From positions 39,877 through 103,876 of the forward strand of contig JANQNG010000065.1 in NCBI GenBank assembly GCA_028279685.1: a stretch of 64,000 nt of DNA. Direction: 5' to 3'. Below, one piece after another: positions 60,394 to 64,000 of the stretch. A program made the position numbers and the translations under genes. A model generated the notes under the pieces. The model was not told the origin of the DNA, did no database searches, and worked only from the letters and a program-made list of their open reading frames with translations. Source of the DNA: Candidatus Nanoarchaeia archaeon. Its GTDB lineage: Archaea; Nanobdellota; Nanobdellia; Woesearchaeales; SKIA01. Position 1 is the stretch's first letter. Each line of letters starts with the position of its first letter.

Positions 60394-60404
60394 TATTTAA
60401 ATAT
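60394..60404. promoter_or_regulatory. Palindromic TATA box serving two directions
   Basis: TATTTAAATAT is symmetric. Its centre is 27 bp from the GT-C start codon (60372, minus strand) and about 26 bp from the first base of the structured element at 60424 (plus strand), the normal archaeal TATA-to-start distance in both directions. Bidirectional use is inferred. Confidence 0.55.
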
Positions 60405-60423
60405 TATGATTTGCTTTTTTTTG

Positions 60424-60571
60424 ATTGGCAACACCACGTTCCGCTTGTATTTATAATTGCAGTTCGATATCGATGCTTACGGCTTTGCTGTAAGTAAAGA
60501 GGACTTGCTCCTCTCTTATTCACGCATAATCACAGAGAGTATCGAAAGCTCCACTAGGTGGTGTTGCCAAT
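60424..60571 (+). ncRNA. Candidate structured non-coding RNA, copy A (148 nt)
   Basis: ATTGGCAACACCAC (60424-60437) pairs perfectly with GTGGTGTTGCCAAT (60558-60571), a 14-bp closing stem. Inside, TTCGATA (60463-60469) pairs with TATCGAA (60540-60546). Two further hairpins are CTTACGGC-TTT-GCTGTAAG and AGAGGA-CTTGC-TCCTCT. The unpaired TTCACGCATAATCA (60519-60532) is identical to copy B at 63938-63951. A TATA box lies about 26 nt upstream. There is no long frame. The family is not recognised. Confidence 0.65.
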
Positions 60572-60638
60572 AAACACACCGTATTTAAAGAGGTTTACAT
60601 CAGCAATATTTATAAGGAAAGCTCGACTCGCGTCTGTT

Positions 60639-61607
60639 ATGTATAAGAAGACCATTGATAACTTCAAGAAGACGGTCTTGGTGACTGGGGGAGCAGGATT
60701 TATTGGCAGCCATCTCTGTGAAGCACTATTAAAGAAAGGATACTATGTCATTTGTGTAGATAATTTTTTCACCGGAAGAAAAGAGAACATCCAGCATCTT
60801 CTCAACCATGAGAATTTTGAGCTTATCAGACATGATGTCACACAGCCTTTTTTTGTTGAAGCAGATGAGATTTATCATCTTGCCTGCCCTGCAAGTCCGC
60901 CACACTATCAATATAATCCAATCAAAACAGCAAAGACAAATTTTATTGGCACGTATAATATGCTTGGTGTAGCTAAAAGAACAAATGCAAAGATTCTTCT
61001 GGCATCCACTTCAGAGGTATATGGTGATCCTGAAATACATCCTCAACATGAAGAATATAGAGGACATGTTAATATGTTAGGACCTCGTGCGTGTTATGAT
61101 GAGGGGAAAAGAGTTGCGGAAACGTTAATGATGGATTATCATAGACAACACGATACTGATGTTAGAATCGTGAGAATATTTAATACCTATGGCCCTAATA
61201 TGGATCCTAACGATGGTCGTGTGGTAAGTAACTTCATTATGCAAGCATTACAGAATAAAAATATCACTATCTTTGGCGATGGCAGTCAGACAAGAAGTTT
61301 CCAATACGTTTCGGATCTTGTCAAAGGAATGATTCTTATGATGGAGCAAAATAATTTCAAAGGCCCTGTCAATCTAGGCAATCCTCACGAACTGAGCATA
61401 AAGGAACTTGCTGAACAAGTCATCAAAAAGACAAAATCATCTTCGAAAATAATATTTGAAGAGCTTCCTGCAGATGATCCTGAAAGAAGAAAACCAGATA
61501 TTTCATTAGCAAAGAAAAAGCTTAATTGGGAACCATCTATTGCTTTCAATAAAGGGATAACGAGCACTATCGATTATTTCTCAGATTTTCTGAAGAAGAC
61601 CAATTAA
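60639..61607 (+). CDS. UDP-glucuronate decarboxylase (UDP-xylose synthase) family
   Basis: A 322-residue extended SDR enzyme. The NAD-binding motif is [11 protein letters not shown], the catalytic region STSEVYGDP and CYDEGKR (Tyr and Lys of YxxxK). [40 protein letters not shown] and [16 protein letters not shown] are hallmarks of the UXS branch, which converts UDP-glucuronate to UDP-xylose; close relatives are 4,6-dehydratases. The ATG at 60639 is chosen because ATTTATAAG lies 27 nt upstream; the frame from 60558 would start within the RNA-like element. It probably makes a sugar nucleotide for surface glycans. Confidence 0.9.
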   Translation: MYKKTIDNFKKTVLVTGGAGFIGSHLCEALLKKGYYVICVDNFFTGRKENIQHLLNHENFELIRHDVTQPFFVEADEIYHLACPASPPHYQYNPIKTAKTNFIGTYNMLGVAKRTNAKILLASTSEVYGDPEIHPQHEEYRGHVNMLGPRACYDEGKRVAETLMMDYHRQHDTDVRIVRIFNTYGPNMDPNDGRVVSNFIMQALQNKNITIFGDGSQTRSFQYVSDLVKGMILMMEQNNFKGPVNLGNPHELSIKELAEQVIKKTKSSSKIIFEELPADDPERRKPDISLAKKKLNWEPSIAFNKGITSTIDYFSDFLKKTN

Positions 61608-61638
61608 TTTTATAAAGGAATCGTTCTCCTACGAGGCT

Positions 61639-63087
61639 ATGGTGCGAGGGAAAAAGCTTGATAGCCTGTTAATTTCACCACCCATATTTTATGAGGCCGA
61701 AGGAAACATCTGGTCAGAAGTAAATTCTGATTTTCCCGCACTTGGTTTAGCCTCTATCGCTGCTGTAGTAAGAGAGAAAGGATTTTCAGTAAAAATTATC
61801 GATTGTAATATACTTGCACCTTCTGTAGAGCTATTCGAACCATATTTCGAGAAAATGTGTGCTAAGAAATATGATGAGATCAGAGTTATAGGCATTACTT
61901 CGATGACCTGCACTATCAAAAAAGCATACAAAATTGTTCAGATCTGCAAAAAATATTTTCCTCGTGCTAAAATCGTTTTTGGAGGAGTGCATGCAACCTT
62001 TGTGACAAGTGAAGTCATAGGGAAAAAATATGTTAACATTGTTGTTTATGGTGAAGGAGAACTAACCTTTACAGAAATACTACAAGGGAAAAAACTTAGC
62101 ACCATAAAAGGGATTGTTTACAAGAAAAAAATCAAAGGAAAACAAAAAGTTATTATGAACCCTCCAAGAGAAAGAATAACAAATCTTGACGCTCTACCTA
62201 TGCCTGCATATGATTTATTTCCTGTTTTGAAATACAGGCCTGCAAAAGGAACCTATAAGCGATTACCTGCTATGAGCATGATGACTTCAAGAGGATGTCC
62301 TGGTAAATGTACTTTTTGCAGCAAAGCATTAGGCAACAGACTGGTTTTTAAATCGGCGAAAACAATATTCAAAGAAATAAAATACTTAATAAAAAAATAC
62401 GGCATTAAGCAGATTCTGTTCTATGATGATACATTCACAGTTCATCGAAAAAATGTGATTGCTCTTTGCGATCTTCTTATTAAAAACAAAATAGATATTT
62501 CTTGGACTTGTTTTGCAAGAGTTGATTTTGTTGATTTCAACTTGCTCAAGCTTATGAAGAAAGCAGGGTGTCATCAAATCATGTATGGTGTGGAAAACAT
62601 CGATAAAAGAGTCTTAAAAAATATCAACAAGAAAACAAATGTGGTTCAAGTTGTGAAGGCTGTCGAATGGACAAAAAAGGCAAAAATAGATTGCAGACTA
62701 GCATTCATGGTTGGTAATCCAGGAGATACAAAAAGAATTATCGAGAAGAATGTGGCATTTGTTAATAGAATCAACCCTGATTTGCTGATCATTAATATCA
62801 CCACACCTTTTCCAGGAACAGCGATGTTTGCGTGGGCAAAAAAGAAGGATTTGATCCTGACGTATGATTGGGATGATTATGATTTAGCAAAGCCAGTAAT
62901 GCGACTTGAGAATCTCAGCGCAGAGCAGATAAGAGAGCTTTACACAATAATGTATAGAAGATTTTATTTAAGACCATCTTATATGCTGGAAAAACTTTTG
63001 AGTATACGTTCATTTGCTGATCTTCAGATATTATGGGAAGGATTCCTGGCGTTTCTTTCGTTTCTTAAGGCAAAGAGTACTCGATGA
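61639..63087 (+). CDS. B12-binding radical SAM protein
   Basis: A 482-residue protein. The N-terminal 140 residues are a cobalamin-binding-like Rossmann domain (LGLASIAAVVREKGFSVKII; IVFGGVHATF; GEGELTF). The radical SAM core has TSRGCPGKCTFCSKA, an intact CxxxCxxC cluster motif near residue 217, followed by FYDDTF, MYGVENID and FMVGNPGDT. Such proteins include methyltransferases and enzymes modifying lipids, glycans or antibiotics. TTTATAAAG 27 nt upstream gives a leaderless start. Its place between a sugar-nucleotide enzyme and a GT2 suggests action on glycan or lipid carrier, but the substrate is unknown. Confidence 0.87.
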   Translation: MVRGKKLDSLLISPPIFYEAEGNIWSEVNSDFPALGLASIAAVVREKGFSVKIIDCNILAPSVELFEPYFEKMCAKKYDEIRVIGITSMTCTIKKAYKIVQICKKYFPRAKIVFGGVHATFVTSEVIGKKYVNIVVYGEGELTFTEILQGKKLSTIKGIVYKKKIKGKQKVIMNPPRERITNLDALPMPAYDLFPVLKYRPAKGTYKRLPAMSMMTSRGCPGKCTFCSKALGNRLVFKSAKTIFKEIKYLIKKYGIKQILFYDDTFTVHRKNVIALCDLLIKNKIDISWTCFARVDFVDFNLLKLMKKAGCHQIMYGVENIDKRVLKNINKKTNVVQVVKAVEWTKKAKIDCRLAFMVGNPGDTKRIIEKNVAFVNRINPDLLIINITTPFPGTAMFAWAKKKDLILTYDWDDYDLAKPVMRLENLSAEQIRELYTIMYRRFYLRPSYMLEKLLSIRSFADLQILWEGFLAFLSFLKAKSTR

Positions 63088-63123
63088 AGATAACTTTATA
63101 AATGAATAGAGTTTAGCTCACAA

Positions 63124-63849
63124 ATGAAGCTTTCGATAGTGATTCCAGTTTATAACGAGGAAAAGACGCTTCTTACTATTCTTAGGAAAGTAGAGCAGGT
63201 GAAACTTCCTAAAGTCAAAGGGAAGGAAATCAAGAAAGAGATCATTATGGTTGATGACTGCTCAAAAGACAAGAGTAGAGCTATCTTGAAGAATTTAGAA
63301 AAGAAGAAAAAATATATCATTAAGTATCACAAGAAGAACGGCGGGAAAGGACGCGCCGTGAGAACTGGTTTGAAGTGTGCAAAAGGAGATATTATTCTTA
63401 TCCAGGACGCAGATCTCGAATACGATCCTAATGATTATCCTAAGTTGTTGAAGCCAATTATTGATGGAAAAACTTCAGTAGTTTATGGGTCGCGATTCAA
63501 GAGCAGCAAAGGAAGATTCAAGGAGAATAATCATCTAACATATATGTTTCATTCTTTAGGGAATTGGGGATTGACCATGTTGACCAATATACTTTTTGGT
63601 GTTCGGATCACAGATATGGAAACATGCTATAAAGTAATGAGGAAAGAAGTGGTTAAGCCTCTGAAACTCAGAGCGAGAAAATTTGACTTCGAGCCAGAGA
63701 TCACTGCTAAAATTGCAAAAAGAGGATATAAAATAATAGAAGTTCCCATCAAATTTAACTCAAGAGATTTCGATGAAGGCAAGAAAATAACGTGGAGAGA
63801 TGGCATCTCACATGTATTTCACCTCTTATTCTATAGGTTTTTCGACTAA
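63124..63849 (+). CDS. GT2 glycosyltransferase (dolichyl-phosphate sugar synthase type)
   Basis: A 241-residue GT-A fold enzyme. It opens [20 protein letters not shown], then [24 protein letters not shown], the DxD-bearing QDADLEYDP, and VYGSRF. These are typical of dolichyl/polyprenyl-phosphate mannose or glucose synthases. There are no C-terminal membrane helices, as in the soluble DPM1 type. It would load sugar onto the lipid carrier used by a GT-C enzyme, such as the one encoded 3 kb upstream. CTTTATAAAT upstream supports the start. Confidence 0.9.
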   Translation: MKLSIVIPVYNEEKTLLTILRKVEQVKLPKVKGKEIKKEIIMVDDCSKDKSRAILKNLEKKKKYIIKYHKKNGGKGRAVRTGLKCAKGDIILIQDADLEYDPNDYPKLLKPIIDGKTSVVYGSRFKSSKGRFKENNHLTYMFHSLGNWGLTMLTNILFGVRITDMETCYKVMRKEVVKPLKLRARKFDFEPEITAKIAKRGYKIIEVPIKFNSRDFDEGKKITWRDGISHVFHLLFYRFFD

Positions 63850-63866
63850 CGGCTCTGTAGAATTGC

Positions 63867-63876
63867 CATATAAAAG
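63867..63876 (+). promoter_or_regulatory. TATA box before RNA copy B
   Basis: CATATAAAAG lies about 20-25 nt upstream of the first base of the closing stem of copy B. It matches TATA boxes of genes in this window such as CATATAAAG before 6309 and 7007. No coding frame follows, so it most likely drives the RNA. Confidence 0.5.
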
Positions 63877-63889
63877 AATTATTTTTCTT

Positions 63890-63988
63890 GACAGTACTGC
63901 GCTCCGTTCAATGTGAACATCGGAATTCGATACGATTTTCACGCATAATCAGAGTTTATTTTCGAGAACTACGCTAGGCAGTACTGTC
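63890..63988 (+). ncRNA. Candidate structured non-coding RNA, copy B (99 nt)
   Basis: GACAGTACTGC (63890-63900) pairs perfectly with GCAGTACTGTC (63978-63988). The closing stem shares no sequence with that of copy A. Inside are the hairpin GTTCA-ATG-TGAAC capped by TCC/GGA, the shared TTCGATA (63926-63932), the shared TTCACGCATAATCA (63938-63951), TCGAG pairing back, and CTAGG just before the closing strand as in copy A. It lacks the two extra hairpins of copy A, so it looks like the minimal form. Confidence 0.65.
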
Positions 63989-64000
63989 TGTGAGAATACA

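Noticed and set aside
60424..60571. MITE or insertion-sequence remnant with terminal inverted repeats
   Set aside because: The terminal sequences differ completely between the two copies while the interior is conserved, the reverse of what transposon ends show. No target duplication is visible.
60424..63988. Integron attC sites flanking a gene cassette
   Set aside because: The ends lack the RYYYAAC/GTTRRRY core in copy B, and no integrase gene is in the window. Stem covariation with TATA boxes fits RNA genes better.

Overview
This window comes from an AT-rich archaeal genome. The replication genes (Orc1/Cdc6, both PolD subunits), aIF2-beta, a Hef helicase-nuclease, a TrmB-type regulator and TATA boxes 26-28 nt in front of leaderless start codons all fit. 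Small stand-alone winged-helix proteins, three toxin-antitoxin-like loci and a giant LamG/beta-helix surface protein point to a DPANN archaeon of the Woesearchaeota/Pacearchaeota kind. That placement is inferred from gene families recognised by eye, not from a tree.

Layout. (1) 1-12.8 kb holds scattered housekeeping and membrane genes: the tail of an S8e-like protein, acylphosphatase, a RelE-type toxin-antitoxin pair, a SpoIIM-like membrane protein, an Lrp effector domain, Hef, a degenerate M50-like membrane protein, a membrane/CYTH-like fusion, TraB, a Yip1-like protein, a TrmB-like regulator and a membrane protein with three C-x11-C hairpins. (2) 12.8-21.7 kb is the replication locus: a candidate origin (two inverted ORB-like boxes flanking AT-rich DNA), then orc1/cdc6, DP1, DP2 and a small membrane protein, overlapping or abutting on the minus strand. 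DP2 carries a 465-residue LAGLIDADG intein exactly at the polymerase active site. aIF2-beta lies on the other side of the origin.

(3) 21.8-53.3 kb is a surface operon of four overlapping genes: small HTH protein, a 9,781-residue protein, a paralogous small HTH protein, and a membrane-anchored protein with a Gln/Pro-rich tail. The giant has one N-terminal membrane anchor, a subtilisin-like protease with all catalytic residues, and an ectodomain of LamG, Ig/Fn3, beta-propeller and beta-helix modules. Several LamG modules sit inside loops of other domains. A palindromic operator (ACTTACATTGTAAGT-like) occurs three times at exact 21-bp spacing upstream and again beside the operon promoter. (4) 53.3-58.2 kb is accessory: a winged-helix regulator, a HEPN-MNT pair whose MNT is fused to a winged helix, unrecognised proteins, and two very small genes behind a leader with two perfect hairpins.

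(5) 58.3-64 kb is a glycan cluster: a GT-C membrane transferase, UDP-glucuronate decarboxylase, a B12-type radical SAM protein and a GT2 transferase. It may serve glycosylation of the sequon-rich giant protein. Two copies of what looks like a structured non-coding RNA flank the three plus-strand genes. They share a core (TTCACGCATAATCA and TTCGATA), have terminal stems of unrelated sequence that are perfectly paired in each copy, and each starts about 25 nt after a TATA box. This pair, the giant operon and the origin are the most interesting items. No rRNA, tRNA or CRISPR array was seen.
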